Under the pieces are notes generated by a model. The model saw nothing but the letters and a program-made list of their open reading frames with translations. It was not told the DNA's origin and ran no database searches. A program made the translations under genes and the position numbers. A stretch of 58,169 nt of DNA from CAZFPT01 sp046541875 (GTDB lineage Bacteria; Planctomycetota; Phycisphaerae; SM23-33): positions 1 to 58,169 of the forward strand of contig JBKHCL010000006.1 of assembly GCA_046541875.1 (NCBI GenBank). The letters are read 5' to 3'. The first letter of the stretch is position 1; each line of letters opens with the position of its first letter. Positions 41,857-50,381 of this stretch are shown in pieces.

Positions 41857-43320
41857 ATGAGCACCCCGTACAAGACGCGATTCGCCCCCTCGCCGACCGG
41901 ATCCCTCCACGTGGGCGGGGCGAGGACCGCCCTGTTCAGCTATGTCCTGGCCCGCCAGACCGGCGGAAGCTTCCTGCTGCGGATCGAGGACACCGACCGC
42001 GCCCGTCACGACGAGAACGCCGAGGCGAAAATCGTCCGGGACCTCCGCTGGTTGGGTATCGAATGGGACGAGGGCGTGGAGGTCGGCGGCGACGCCGGCC
42101 CGTATCGTCAGTCCGAGCGGCTGGAAATCTACCAGGAGCGGATCGATCGCCTCGTGGAAGGCGGCCACGCCTATTACGCCTTCGAGACGGCCGAGGAACT
42201 CGACACGCTGCGCGAGCAGGCCCGCGCCGAGAAACGCGATTTCCGCTACAAGCGTCCCGACGTGCTGCCCACGCCGGCCGACGTGAACGTCGCCCGCGCC
42301 GACGGCCGACCGGTTGTCGTGCGGTTCCTCTGTCCGGATCGCAAGGTAACCGTGCATGACGAGGTCTTCGGCGAGGTCACCGTGCCGGCAGACCAACTGG
42401 AAGACTTCATCATCCGTAAGGCCGACGGTTGGCCGACGTATCACCTCGCGAACGTCGTGGACGACGCGATGATGGGCGTTAACTGCATTGTCCGCGGGCA
42501 GGAGTTTCTCGGCCAGTCGTGGCGACATCAACTGCTGCGCGAGGCGATGGGCGTGGACGAGCCCACCTACGTCCACCTGCCGCTCATTATGGACATGCAG
42601 GGGCGCAAGCTCTCCAAGCGCGACGGCGACGTGGAAGTGGGCGCCTTTCGCCGGGCCGGCTACCTGCCCGAGGCGCTGGTGAGCTTCCTGGCGCTGCTGG
42701 GCTGGAACCCGGGCGATCAGCGGGAACGGCTGAGCCTGGCCGAGCTGATCGAGAGCTTCTCACCGGACCGCGTCGGGAAGAGCAACGCGAAATTCGATCG
42801 CGACAAACTGCTGGCGTTCAATACCGACACCGCCGCCGAGATGGATGCCGATTCGCTCTTGGCCGCCTTCAAGACCTGGCTGGACGAGGTCCGGACGCCC
42901 ATCCCCTCCGAGGACGACGACCTGCTGCGGCGCGTCCTGGAGGCCTGCCATGGCTTCCGCACCTTCGAGGACATCCCGGCCAAGTGCGGTGCGCTGTTCG
43001 CACCCGATGAGTCCATCGAGTACGACGCCAAGGCCGTCAAGAAAAACCTCCGCAAGAACGAGGGGCAGGGATTCGGCGTATTGGCGGAACTCAAGGACGT
43101 CCTGGCCGCGACGGACTGGACAGCCGGCGCGATCAATGCGGCGCTGGAGGAGTACTGCCGGGCCAACGAGTTGGGCATGGGCAAGGTCGCCCAGCCCCTG
43201 CGGGTGGCGCTGACGGGCAAGGCCTTCAGCCCGTCGATCGACGAGACGCTTCTGCTGGCCGGCAAGGGCCGAACTCTCGCCCGCATCGACCGTTGCATCG
43301 AGCAGTGTTCGGGCGAATAA
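41857..43320 (+). CDS. gltX: glutamate--tRNA ligase
   Basis: 487 residues, class I synthetase that charges tRNA-Glu. HIGH motif region FAPSPTGSLHVGGARTALF, RIEDTDRARH, the signature DGWPTYHLANVVDDAMMGVN and KMSKS-equivalent GRKLSKRDGDV. A helical anticodon-binding domain occupies 320-487. The ATG at 41857 was chosen because homology starts there; an ATG at 41815 adds 14 residues. It could charge tRNA-Gln too if the amidotransferase route is used. The hairpin just downstream may be a weak terminator. Confidence 0.96.
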   Translation: MSTPYKTRFAPSPTGSLHVGGARTALFSYVLARQTGGSFLLRIEDTDRARHDENAEAKIVRDLRWLGIEWDEGVEVGGDAGPYRQSERLEIYQERIDRLVEGGHAYYAFETAEELDTLREQARAEKRDFRYKRPDVLPTPADVNVARADGRPVVVRFLCPDRKVTVHDEVFGEVTVPADQLEDFIIRKADGWPTYHLANVVDDAMMGVNCIVRGQEFLGQSWRHQLLREAMGVDEPTYVHLPLIMDMQGRKLSKRDGDVEVGAFRRAGYLPEALVSFLALLGWNPGDQRERLSLAELIESFSPDRVGKSNAKFDRDKLLAFNTDTAAEMDADSLLAAFKTWLDEVRTPIPSEDDDLLRRVLEACHGFRTFEDIPAKCGALFAPDESIEYDAKAVKKNLRKNEGQGFGVLAELKDVLAATDWTAGAINAALEEYCRANELGMGKVAQPLRVALTGKAFSPSIDETLLLAGKGRTLARIDRCIEQCSGE

Positions 43321-43323
43321 AGT

Positions 43324-43342
43324 CGCCCCGTCGGGCGCGTTT
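43324..43342 (+). terminator. weak hairpin after gltX
   Basis: CGCCC-CGTC-GGGCG (43324-43337) followed by CG and a short TTT run. The stem is only 5 bases, so this is a tentative call. Confidence 0.28.
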
Positions 43343-43549
43343 CCGTCGTCATCCGGGAAAATTCGCTCTTTCCTGGAGTGATCGTCGGAAGAGTTCCCCC
43401 TGTCGTGTCTGCCGGGCGAACGCCCCACGCCAAAGCACTGCCGCCGGCCTCGTTAAAGAATCCATGCACCGTCGGGCGATAGGATAGGTAGGACACCACC
43501 ACGCCGCCGGTGTCGCCGCATCGGCGGGAAAGCACTTTCGGGAGACGAG

Positions 43550-44980
43550 ATGGAGATTCAGCCTCAGCGCGGCCCGGCAGAAAACCAGGGCGGAGAGTCG
43601 TTCGCAGGACGCAGGATTCACCTCATCGGCATCGGAGGCAGCGGGATGAGAGCGCTGGGGGAGATGCTCCTGGCCGGTCAGGCGGAGGTGAGCGGCTCGG
43701 ACATGGCCCACTCTGCCGCCACGCGTCGACTCAGCGAAGACGGGGCCGACGTCCATATCGGGCAGACCCCCGAGAACATCCCCGAAGACTGCGACCTGAT
43801 CGTATACTCAGCCGCCATCCACGACGCCAACCCCGAGCTCACCGCCGCCCGTGAGCGCGGCATCGAGGTGCTCAAGTACTCCCAGATGCTCGGGCGATTG
43901 ATGGCCCAGCGCGTGGGCCTGGCGATTTCCGGAACGCACGGCAAGAGCACCACCTCCGCGATGGTCTCGTACGTGCTCGACCGCGCCGGGACCGAACCGA
44001 GCTTCATCGTCGGGGCAACGGTCGAACAGCTCGGCGGGCCCAGCGGAGTGGGCAAGGGACGCTACTTTGTCGCCGAGGCGTGCGAGTACGACCGCAGCTT
44101 CTTGAATCTCCGTCCGCTGTACGCAGCCATCCTGAACATCGAGGAAGACCACCTCGATTGCTTCGAGGACCTCGACGCCATCATCGAGGCGTTCCGCGCA
44201 TTCGGGGCCCGGATGGACCCAGCCGGCGTGCTCGTGGTCAACGGCGAGGACCGCAACGTCCTCCGTGCCGTCCGCGATACCGTCTGTGAGGTCGAGACGT
44301 TCGGCATGGAGGAAGGCTGCGACTGGCGCGGGGCGAACCTCGAAATGGACCGGGGCCGCGTCCGCATGGACGTCATCCGTCACGGGCGGGTGTTCTGTCA
44401 TCTGGCGGTCCCGCTGCCCGGGCTGCACAACGCCTACAACGCCTTGGCGGCGGTGGGGTTGCTTCATCACGCCGGGCTCGAACCCGGCCAGATTGCCCGC
44501 CACATCCAGCGGTTCGCGGGGACGTACCGGCGCATGACGCTCAAAGGACGCAACGGCGGGATTACGGTGGTGGACGATTTCGCCCACCATCCCACCGAGA
44601 TCCAGACCACGCTGCGGGCCCTGCGGGATTTCTATCAGCCCCGTCGGCTGGTGTGCGTCTTTCAGCCCCACCAGCACAGTCGAACGCGGTTCCTGCTGAA
44701 GGATTTCGCGCGGAGTTTCGCCCTGGCGGAGGAAGTCCTTGTTCCGGACATCTATTTTGTGCGGGACAGCGACCGCGAGAAGGATTACATTTCATCCGAG
44801 GACCTCGTCTCGCAGATTCGTCTTCATGGTGGCGTGGCGATGTACCTGCGAAGTCTGGATGAGATCATGGTTCATCTTCAAACGACCCTCGCCCCGGGCG
44901 ACCTTCTGGTCACCATGGGGGCGGGAAACGTCTGGGAAGTTGCCGATGGCATTGTTCGATGGATTGGAATCGATCGTTAG
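43550..44980 (+). CDS. murC: UDP-N-acetylmuramate--L-alanine ligase
   Basis: 476 residues, ATP-dependent Mur ligase that adds L-Ala to UDP-MurNAc in peptidoglycan synthesis. N-terminal Rossmann IHLIGIGGSGMRALGEMLL, ATP loop GTHGKSTTSAMV, EACEYDRSFLNL with the metal Glu, NIEEDHLDCF, and the C-terminal VDDFAHHPTEIQTTL and FQPHQHSRTRFL. GGGAG precedes the ATG. First gene of the murC-murB-ddl-ftsQ-like run; murB starts inside its last 35 bases in another frame. Confidence 0.96.
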   Translation: MEIQPQRGPAENQGGESFAGRRIHLIGIGGSGMRALGEMLLAGQAEVSGSDMAHSAATRRLSEDGADVHIGQTPENIPEDCDLIVYSAAIHDANPELTAARERGIEVLKYSQMLGRLMAQRVGLAISGTHGKSTTSAMVSYVLDRAGTEPSFIVGATVEQLGGPSGVGKGRYFVAEACEYDRSFLNLRPLYAAILNIEEDHLDCFEDLDAIIEAFRAFGARMDPAGVLVVNGEDRNVLRAVRDTVCEVETFGMEEGCDWRGANLEMDRGRVRMDVIRHGRVFCHLAVPLPGLHNAYNALAAVGLLHHAGLEPGQIARHIQRFAGTYRRMTLKGRNGGITVVDDFAHHPTEIQTTLRALRDFYQPRRLVCVFQPHQHSRTRFLLKDFARSFALAEEVLVPDIYFVRDSDREKDYISSEDLVSQIRLHGGVAMYLRSLDEIMVHLQTTLAPGDLLVTMGAGNVWEVADGIVRWIGIDR

Positions 44981-45824
44981 GGAGAACGTTCCGCTGGCGG
45001 ACCTCACGTGGTTTCGCATCGGCGGACCGGCCCGTTATCTCGCCGAACCCGAGACGGTGGATCAGCTGCGCGATGTGGTCGTGCGCTGCCGGGACAACGA
45101 GATCCCTCTGTACGTCCTCGGGGCCGGCGCGAATCTGCTGATCGACGATGCCGGCGTCAAGGGCATGGTGGTTCGGCTGCGGCAGGGCGAGTTTCTCCGC
45201 TCGTCGCTGGTGGACGGTGGCCTGCGCGCCGGGAGCGGGGCGGACATGGGGCGTCTCGTGCTTCGCTGCGTTCGCGACGGGCTCAGCGGGCTGGAAGGGC
45301 TCACGGGCATTCCCGGCAGCGTGGGCGGATGCGTGCGCATGAATGCCGGCGGTGCGTTCGGCGACATCGGAAGCTGCGTCGAGACCGTCAAGGTCATGAC
45401 CGAGGACGGCGAGATCTTCACCCGTCACCACGACGATCTGGCCTTCGCCTACCGCTCCACGAACATCACCTCCGCCTTCATCCTCGGGGCGGAGTTCCGC
45501 CTGAGCGAGGACGACCCGCAACGCATTCTCAAGCAGGTCAAGCAGATCTGGATCTACAAGAAAAACACCCAGCCGCTGGGGGGGCGAAACGCCGGGTGCA
45601 TCTTCAAAAACCCGCGCGGCATGTCGGCCGGAGCGCTGATCGACAAGGCCGGGCTCAAGGGGCGGCGCGTCGGCGGCGCGCATGTCTCGCAGAAGCACGC
45701 GAATTTCATTCTCACAGACGAGGGCGCGACCGCTTCGGACGTGCTGAAGCTGATCAACACCATCCGGGACGTCGTCCACGACAACGCGGGCGTCTACCTG
45801 GAGCTGGAAATCGAAGTCTGGTAA
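44946..45824 (+). CDS. murB: UDP-N-acetylenolpyruvoylglucosamine reductase
   Basis: 292 residues, FAD-dependent reductase that makes UDP-MurNAc. FAD site YVLGAGANLLI, then GLEGLTGIPGSVGGCVRMNAGG and the C-terminal KAGLKGRRVGGAHVSQKHANF with the catalytic region. Length and lack of the extra loop fit the short type II MurB. The ATG at 44946 overlaps murC by 35 bases, and the ddl ATG follows 2 bases after its stop codon, so translation is likely coupled. The frame is open further upstream inside murC without similarity. Confidence 0.96.
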   Translation: MALFDGLESIVRENVPLADLTWFRIGGPARYLAEPETVDQLRDVVVRCRDNEIPLYVLGAGANLLIDDAGVKGMVVRLRQGEFLRSSLVDGGLRAGSGADMGRLVLRCVRDGLSGLEGLTGIPGSVGGCVRMNAGGAFGDIGSCVETVKVMTEDGEIFTRHHDDLAFAYRSTNITSAFILGAEFRLSEDDPQRILKQVKQIWIYKKNTQPLGGRNAGCIFKNPRGMSAGALIDKAGLKGRRVGGAHVSQKHANFILTDEGATASDVLKLINTIRDVVHDNAGVYLELEIEVW

Positions 45825-45826
45825 GC

Positions 45827-46810
45827 ATGGATCAAGACGAACAAGCCAGGGAAGGCATCCACGGACTCCCACCCCGTCCGGACAGGCCTCTGAATATCAC
45901 CGTTCTGATGGGCGGTCCCTCCGCCGAGCGCGACGTCTCGCTGCTGAGCGGGGAGGCCGTCGCCAACGCACTGGAAACCGCCGGCCATACCGTCTGGCGG
46001 GAGGACATCGCCCCGCTGAACACCACCGCCCTGGACCGAGAGGGCATCGACGTGGTCTTCATCGCGTTGCACGGAGAGTTCGGCGAGTCGGGCGAGGTGC
46101 AGGAGCTCTGCCGGCAGCGCCGGCTGCGGTATATCGGCTCGGGCCCGCGCGCCGGTAAGCTGGCGATGGACAAGGCCGCCGCCAAGCAGATCTTCAAAAC
46201 CGTCGGACTCCGCACGCCCGATTGGATGGTCCTCGAGCAGTTCCACAAGCCCGCGATGGTTCGCGAGTGGCTCGAGCAGCTCCCGCCGCCGGTGGTGTGC
46301 AAGCCGGTCGACGGCGGATCGAGCGTGAATGTGACGATTGCCCGCGACGAGGGCGAAAGGGACGAGGCCATCGGCGATCTTCTGGACCTTCACGGCCGGG
46401 CGATGCTCGAACGGTTCGTCCCGGGGCGCGAGCTGACCGTGGGCATCCTGGGCGACGACTTGGCCCTGCCCGTGTTGGAGGTTCAGCCGGACGGGACGTT
46501 CTACGACTACCGCGCGAAGTACTCCGATGATGCGACCACGCGGTACTGCTTTCAGACCGGCCTGGACGAGTCGCTGACCGCCATGCTGCAGGAGCAGGCG
46601 CTGGAGGCGCACCACTCGCTGGGCTGCCGCGACCTCTCGCGGGTGGACTTCATCCTCGACGAGCACAACACCCCCTGGGTGCTGGAAGTGAACACCATTC
46701 CCGGGTTCACGTCGCACTCGTTGCTGCCCAAGGCGGCCGCCGAGATCGGCATCGACTTCGTGACGCTGGTGGATACGATCGTCGCGATGGCGATGCAGCG
46801 CGAGCCCTGA
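45827..46810 (+). CDS. ddl: D-alanine--D-alanine ligase
   Basis: 327 residues, ATP-grasp enzyme joining two D-Ala for the peptidoglycan stem. Signatures: VLMGGPSAERDVSLLSG, IALHGEFGESG, YIGSGPRAGKLAMDK, VCKPVDGGSSVNVTI, ERFVPGRELTVGIL, CRDLSRVDFILDE and LEVNTIPGFTSHSLLPKAA. It starts 2 bases after the murB stop codon and is followed 43 bases later by the FtsQ-like gene, matching classic dcw order. Confidence 0.96.
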   Translation: MDQDEQAREGIHGLPPRPDRPLNITVLMGGPSAERDVSLLSGEAVANALETAGHTVWREDIAPLNTTALDREGIDVVFIALHGEFGESGEVQELCRQRRLRYIGSGPRAGKLAMDKAAAKQIFKTVGLRTPDWMVLEQFHKPAMVREWLEQLPPPVVCKPVDGGSSVNVTIARDEGERDEAIGDLLDLHGRAMLERFVPGRELTVGILGDDLALPVLEVQPDGTFYDYRAKYSDDATTRYCFQTGLDESLTAMLQEQALEAHHSLGCRDLSRVDFILDEHNTPWVLEVNTIPGFTSHSLLPKAAAEIGIDFVTLVDTIVAMAMQREP

Positions 46811-46853
46811 CCCGCCGTCCGGCGGCAGGGAGGCCGCCTGAGAGCAACTGACC

Positions 46854-47957
46854 ATGGCACGGAAGACCCAATCAAAATCCAAGTCGAACAGCGCCGCGAG
46901 CTCGGGCAAGAGCAAGCGTCAATCGACGCGTCGCGCGAGCAGGAGGAAGTCCGCCGAGTCGCCCGTTCTGGACGACGCCCGCCGCGAGCGACGTCGCCGG
47001 CGGACCACCCGCGTGGTGTGGATGGTGCTCATCATCTTCTTGGCCGCCGGTGCCGGCTGGGGCATGCGTCGGCTCGAGCAGCGCATCCTCGCCGGAGAGA
47101 ACGGCCAGTCCCCGCCGCGATACCGCATCGTGCTGGTCGACCGTCCCGAGCAGATGCCCCCGCTGCTGGCACGCCGCATCGCCCGGGAGCTTGGCCCGGA
47201 GGAGGCCGACTTCTTCGATGCCGATCTCGTCCAACGCATTCATCAACGGGCGGCGTCTCATCCGTGGGTGCGGGATGTCGAGTGGGTCCGCAAGCGTCGC
47301 ACGGACGATCCGAACCTCGCGGTTGTGGAGGTTCGCGCGACGTACCGTAAGCCGGTCGCCGTGGTGCGATACGAGGGGCGCAATACCTTCGTCGATGCCG
47401 ACGGCGTGGTCCTGCGCGACGGACAGACCTATCGCACCGACGGGCGAGTGGTGAGCTACAACGAGGTTCCCCGTTGGCGCGTCAGTCTGCCGGATGGTCG
47501 ATCCGGGACGGCCGCCAACGAAGAGGAGATTCCCCCCTCGGCCACGAAGCAGCGGATTCACTATGTCGGCATCGACGGGGTCGCCACAGCCCCGCCCCAG
47601 CCCGGTCGGGTCTGGGACGCTGCCGACCTGCGCTCGGCCATCCGGCTGATTCAACTGTTCCAGCCCAAACCTTACGGCCACGAGGTGACATGGGTGGACG
47701 TGACGAACTTCAATTGGCGGGCGACTCCGCGGACGAAGAAGGAGCCCCAGTTGAAGGTCTACGCTCAGATCGACCATCGCAAGCCCACCGAGATCCGCTG
47801 GGGCCAGTTCCCCCGGAAGGGGGGCGACTGGATCGTTTCGCCCGGGCGGAAGATGGGCAACCTCGATGAATGGGTCGCCGCGCGCGGCGGCCGACTCAGC
47901 GGGTGGAAGGACTGGATCGACCTGCGGTACGACCATATCCTGACGTCCCGCGAATGA
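46854..47957 (+). CDS. FtsQ-like cell division protein (divergent)
   Basis: 367 residues. A strongly basic N-terminus (1-53, Lys/Arg/Ser-rich) is followed by one transmembrane helix (about 54-73, VVWMVLIIFLAAGAGWGM) and an extracytoplasmic domain. Within it VVEVRATYRKPVAVVRY and GRNTFVDADGVVLRD match the POTRA/beta core of FtsQ/DivIB, which links divisome proteins. The middle carries an insert of about 60 residues. Position directly after murC-murB-ddl is the normal ftsQ place. Neither ftsA nor ftsZ follows. Recognition is by synteny plus short motifs, so moderate. Confidence 0.75.
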   Translation: MARKTQSKSKSNSAASSGKSKRQSTRRASRRKSAESPVLDDARRERRRRRTTRVVWMVLIIFLAAGAGWGMRRLEQRILAGENGQSPPRYRIVLVDRPEQMPPLLARRIARELGPEEADFFDADLVQRIHQRAASHPWVRDVEWVRKRRTDDPNLAVVEVRATYRKPVAVVRYEGRNTFVDADGVVLRDGQTYRTDGRVVSYNEVPRWRVSLPDGRSGTAANEEEIPPSATKQRIHYVGIDGVATAPPQPGRVWDAADLRSAIRLIQLFQPKPYGHEVTWVDVTNFNWRATPRTKKEPQLKVYAQIDHRKPTEIRWGQFPRKGGDWIVSPGRKMGNLDEWVAARGGRLSGWKDWIDLRYDHILTSRE

Positions 47958-48700
47958 CCGCGACGGCGAAAGGCACAGCCGTGAGTGAACTTTCTACCCC
48001 GGCAGCGCGGAAGTGGCTGGGCTCGGTGTGGGGCCCGGCCGGTGCGCTGCACGCGCTGTGCTGCCTGGCGGGCCTGGCGGCGGGTCTCTGGCCGGGCGCG
48101 ATTCACCCTTCCTCCTTCGATACCACCTCGGCGGTCCTGCCCACATTGCGGACGCTCGCCATCGGGCAGGTGGCGTTCTTCTGGCTGATCTATCCACTCG
48201 TGCTGCTGCGGCGCCGAACGCGCCCGGGCGTGAGTGTGGGCCGGCCGGCTGTGCTGCTCGAACCGCCGGCCATGCTGGTATCGGCGACTCCGTTCTACCT
48301 GGTGGCGGCTGCCTTGGGCGACGCGGGAGTCGTCGATGTGCTCCGGGTCGCAATGTACGTGGCTGCCTGTTGGCCGATCGCCTGGGCTGTGTGGGTTTGG
48401 CTGAGGATACCCTCGGCTCGCACGGGGGTGTTACTCGGGCTGGTTCTGGTCGCTCTGGGTGGACCTGCCTTGACGTACATGCTGCTGGAGTTTGTCACCG
48501 AGGGACACGGGGTGATGCTCCACGCCGTACCCGCCTTGCGGGCGTGGACACTGGGAGCCCGAAGCGAGACGCTGCTGACCCGGCCGATATGGACGTGGCT
48601 GCTCTGGCCGACCGTCGGTGCCGCGGCGCTGCTGGCGGGCATTGCCCGATCGCGACGCGGGACGGAAGAACCACCGTCCTTCCGCCCCGGCCGCGATTAG
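47954..48700 (+). CDS. hypothetical multi-pass membrane protein after ftsQ-like gene
   Basis: 248 residues with about six transmembrane helices (ALHALCCLAGLAAGLWPG, LAIGQVAFFWLIYPLVLL, MLVSATPFYLVAAALG, VLLGLVLVALGGPALTYMLL and others). The ATG overlaps the ftsQ-like stop codon as ATGA, so expression is coupled. I do not recognise the family. It could be linked to envelope biogenesis because of the neighbourhood. The gene ends 10 bases before the end of the convergent CreD-like gene. Confidence 0.75.
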   Translation: MTATAKGTAVSELSTPAARKWLGSVWGPAGALHALCCLAGLAAGLWPGAIHPSSFDTTSAVLPTLRTLAIGQVAFFWLIYPLVLLRRRTRPGVSVGRPAVLLEPPAMLVSATPFYLVAAALGDAGVVDVLRVAMYVAACWPIAWAVWVWLRIPSARTGVLLGLVLVALGGPALTYMLLEFVTEGHGVMLHAVPALRAWTLGARSETLLTRPIWTWLLWPTVGAAALLAGIARSRRGTEEPPSFRPGRD

Positions 48701-48710
48701 TCCCCCTGCG

Positions 48711-50039
48711 TCAGTCGGATTCCACCCCCGCCGCAGCGGCGTCCGTCCAGCCGTCGCCGGGACCCTCTGCGGGCAGCGGCGGCGGAGAGGACTTTGCGAA
48801 CACCTTCGACCAGTCCAGCCGGCCGGTGATCTGCATGAGCACGCCCAGCGTGAGGACCGCCCCGATGGTGACCGCCAGGCCCGTCATGCCCACCCAGAAG
48901 AACGCGTACGAGAACCCCACCAGGTACACCAACTGGGCGGCGCCGGCGTAGAACACCGCGAATTTCACGCCGGCAACCAGTCGGAGGTAGCTGACCACCA
49001 GCAACACGCTGACGGCCGCCGAGATCCAGAACGCCAGGTGGATGTTCAGGTGGTCGGCCAGGTACGCCAGGAGAATGTGGAACGCGAAAAAACCCGCCGC
49101 CAGAAAGAGGTAGTGCATCGGGTGCAGGGGGATGTCCTTGAGCACCACAACGGTGAACACCACCGTGAAGAAGAACAGCAAACTCACCGGCGCCAGCAGC
49201 GTCATCCGCGAGACGATCGGTCCGGCGTTGGGGCGGTGGGGCATGGCGATGCCCATCGGCTGTCGCATGATGGCGTTCTCGAAGGCCCATTTCGACGTCG
49301 TACCGTCGTCGGTGACGGTGGCGGGCGTGGAGGGGCTTCGGCTGCCCGAGGGATAGTCGATGTCCGTGAAGTCCGTGTGTACGGCGAGGGTGAAATCTCT
49401 CAGCTCGCCCATGCTGCTGCCGACGGGCAGGCCTTCCTCGCCCCAGGTCTGTCGGTTGGAAAGGTGAGAGTGCACCTCGCCGGGGCAGTAGGCCCAGTAG
49501 TCCTGCCCGCTGCCGCGATAGCTCACCTCCAGCGTGTGGGGCGAGGTGAGATCCATCGGAATCCGCAGCCGACCGTTGACGCGCTGCTCATACGGCAGGT
49601 CCACCGCGTTACCATCCACGAGCACCTTGAGGTTCATCGGGGCCATATCATGGGGGAGGTCGAAGTGCACCTTTCCGTCCATCCCGGCGCGGGGGTTGGG
49701 CTCGAAGCGATAGGTCGAGCGGAAATCCACCGTAAACGTGCTGTACCACAGCAGGCCCTTGTCGCGATGCTCGTGGGCGATGTCCGCACGGATGTTACTG
49801 GCCGCCGGCGCGACGAGATTCTTCAGGTCCGGGTCGTCGCGTTGAATGTTGTCGGGCGCGGTTGTCCAGAACGGGGCAGCCTGGGCGACCAGCTTCGGGC
49901 CCCACAACGAGGCCATCTCCCCCGAAAGCGAACTGTCCAGCTCGTGCGTGCGGAACGCTACCGAGCCGGCCAGCATCATCCAGCCCACGCTGACCACCCC
50001 GTAAATCAACCCGATTGCCATGAGCCGTTTCACGCTCAT
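48711..50039 (-). CDS. CreD-family inner-membrane protein
   Basis: 442 residues. One N-terminal helix (5-27), a large extracytoplasmic beta-rich domain (28-270), then six or so helices (VSLLFFFTVVFTVVVLK, HYLFLAAGFFAFHILLAYL, LAFWISAAVSVLLVVSYLR, LTLGVLMQITGRLDWSK). The architecture and the C-terminal LAYL...RLDW pattern are those of CreD, an envelope protein of unknown mechanism. Here it lacks creB/creC but sits with a winged-helix regulator, an arrangement common in other phyla. GGGAG precedes the ATG at 50039. Confidence 0.85.
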   Translation of the reverse strand: MSVKRLMAIGLIYGVVSVGWMMLAGSVAFRTHELDSSLSGEMASLWGPKLVAQAAPFWTTAPDNIQRDDPDLKNLVAPAASNIRADIAHEHRDKGLLWYSTFTVDFRSTYRFEPNPRAGMDGKVHFDLPHDMAPMNLKVLVDGNAVDLPYEQRVNGRLRIPMDLTSPHTLEVSYRGSGQDYWAYCPGEVHSHLSNRQTWGEEGLPVGSSMGELRDFTLAVHTDFTDIDYPSGSRSPSTPATVTDDGTTSKWAFENAIMRQPMGIAMPHRPNAGPIVSRMTLLAPVSLLFFFTVVFTVVVLKDIPLHPMHYLFLAAGFFAFHILLAYLADHLNIHLAFWISAAVSVLLVVSYLRLVAGVKFAVFYAGAAQLVYLVGFSYAFFWVGMTGLAVTIGAVLTLGVLMQITGRLDWSKVFAKSSPPPLPAEGPGDGWTDAAAAGVESD

Positions 50040-50062
50040 CTCACTTGCTCCCTTCGGCGGCC

Positions 50063-50365
50063 CTATTTGGCCTGGTCCAGAATTCCCTGTAGAAGTTGCA
50101 CGTAGTTCTCCATCGCTTTGCGGCCTTTGGCGGTCTGGCAGACGGAGGTGTGGGGCTTTTTGCCCCGGAAGCTCTTGTTGATTTTCACGTAGCCGGCGCG
50201 TTCCAGGGCGGACAGATGGGTCGAGAGGTTCCCGTCGGTCAGGCCCAGCTCGGCCTTGAGCTCGGCGAAGTCCAGCGCCTCGACGGCAGCCAGCGACGCC
50301 ATGATCGCCAGGCGCGTGCGCTGATGGATCGTCTCGTCGATTCGGTTGTGCGGTTTCTTGGCCAC
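50063..50365 (-). CDS. winged-helix transcriptional regulator paired with CreD
   Basis: 100 residues, a single winged helix (HTH_34/ArsR-like): RLAIMASLAAVEALDFAELKAELGLTDGNLSTHLSALERAGYV, of which GLTDGNLSTHLSALE is the recognition helix. No metal-binding cysteines. It lies between the membrane gene (16-base gap) and creD-like gene (23-base gap), so probably a local repressor of the three-gene operon. The palindrome upstream of the operon is the likely target. Confidence 0.9.
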   Translation of the reverse strand: MAKKPHNRIDETIHQRTRLAIMASLAAVEALDFAELKAELGLTDGNLSTHLSALERAGYVKINKSFRGKKPHTSVCQTAKGRKAMENYVQLLQGILDQAK

Positions 50366-50381
50366 GTGTCACCCGGGGTTG

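Noticed and set aside
40657..42576. Long open frame continuing upstream of the ABC exporter, giving a 1248-residue protein
   Set aside because: It runs antisense through the aldolase and gltX genes, lacks any exporter-like feature before MPKPSDQ, and is explained by high GC third positions.
45008..45826. N-terminal extension of ddl through murB giving 600 residues
   Set aside because: The extra part is out of frame with murB and Arg-rich without similarity; the ATG at 45827 begins the conserved ligase.
50040..50372. Extension of the CreD-like gene through the regulator gene
   Set aside because: It is a different frame of the winged-helix gene; a good ribosome binding site and signal-anchor helix begin at 50039.
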